64,000 bases of DNA from Mycobacterium sp. 3519A (GTDB lineage Bacteria > Actinomycetota > Actinomycetes > Mycobacteriales > Mycobacteriaceae), in contig NZ_OESG01000014.1 of NCBI RefSeq assembly GCF_900240945.1, forward strand, positions 1,284,015 to 1,348,014, read 5' to 3'. Below are positions 63,877 to 64,000 of the stretch, piece after piece. Position numbers and translations under genes: made by a program. The notes under the pieces were generated by a model, which was not told the DNA's origin, did no database searches, and saw only the letters and a list, made by a program, of their open reading frames with translations. Every line of letters starts with the position of its first letter. The stretch's first letter is position 1.

Positions 63877-64000
63877 ATGGCATACGACGTCGCCCGGGTG
63901 CGCGGTCTGCACCCGTCTCTGGGCGATGGCTGGGTGCACTTCGACGCACAGCACGGCATGCTCCTGCCGGACACCGTCGGCCGGGCCGTCTCGACCGCCT
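63877..64000 (+). CDS. cysteine desulfurase-like aminotransferase, 5' fragment (Rv3778c homologue)
   Basis: The first 41 codons of a gene that continues past the window. [15 protein letters not shown] and D-G-W-V-H-F-D-A-Q fit the N-terminus of class-V aminotransferase/cysteine-desulfurase-like proteins, and in M. tuberculosis Rv3778c stands here, divergent from Rv3779. AAGGTGG precedes ATG 63877. Catalytic residues are outside the window. Confidence 0.75.
   Translation, partial: MAYDVARVRGLHPSLGDGWVHFDAQHGMLLPDTVGRAVSTA

Overview
The window is high-GC DNA from a mycobacterium (Mycobacterium/Mycolicibacterium). It is almost collinear with the M. tuberculosis cell-envelope locus running from about Rv3834c (serS) down to Rv3778c, in inverted orientation. 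Identification rests on gene order together with close protein similarity, recalled rather than searched, to Glf, GlfT2, UbiA, AftB, Ag85, Culp6, FadD32, Pks13, AccD4, EmbCAB, AftA, DprE1/E2, Wzm/Wzt and GlfT1. Several genes use GTG starts. Some have a TANNNT-like -10 box 6-8 nt before the start codon, which fits the leaderless mRNAs common in mycobacteria.

Layout. 1-4.8 kb: 3' end of serS, a zinc alcohol dehydrogenase, two small unknown proteins, a metallo-beta-lactamase/Rieske fusion and an APH-like kinase. 4.8-7.4 kb: an IS481-family and an IS110-family insertion sequence, both sitting in what should be the divergent promoter region between the APH-like gene and a pair of PlsC acyltransferases. 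7.4-12.5 kb: two acyltransferases, a HAD phosphatase, a secreted PGRP/LGFP-repeat amidase-like protein and the repeat antigen Erp.

12.7-24.2 kb (+ strand) carries galactan and arabinan assembly and mycolyl transfer: glf, glfT2, a PAP2 phosphatase, ubiA, aftB, three antigen-85-fold genes (one extra paralogue, fbpA, and mpt51, which has lost the catalytic serine), a DUF732-like lipoprotein and the cutinase-like culp6. 24.5-33.4 kb is the mycolic acid condensation operon fadD32-pks13-accD4.

33.4-38.8 kb is an accessory island between accD4 and embB. It holds remnants of a LuxR-type regulator and of a DHFR-family reductase, both with internal deletions, a possible third remnant, a transmembrane Ser/Thr kinase, and a three-gene operon folE / MFS exporter / RibD-like (DHFR-like) reductase.

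38.8-54.5 kb (- strand) is one long run: MocR-type regulator, GtrA-family protein, dprE1, dprE2, aftA, a 27-codon coupled ORF, embC, embA, embB. It makes decaprenyl-phospho-arabinose and polymerises arabinan. Divergent from the MocR gene are two tandem AhpD/CMD-like genes. 55.5-58.7 kb holds a PAP2 phosphatase, an APH-like kinase, a zinc-ribbon protein, and a TetR regulator divergent from an ICMT-like methyltransferase with two matching palindromes between them. 58.7-64 kb (- strand) is wzm, glfT1, wzt (galactan initiation and export), the proteasome activator Bpa and a GT-C membrane glycosyltransferase, then the start of a cysteine-desulfurase-like gene on the + strand.

I see no CRISPR array, no rRNA, no tRNA that I could recognise by eye, and no phage. 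The core is well-known biology. The least explained parts are the accD4-embB island, the coupled mini-ORF between aftA and embC, the extra Ag85 paralogue and the TetR twin-operator locus.
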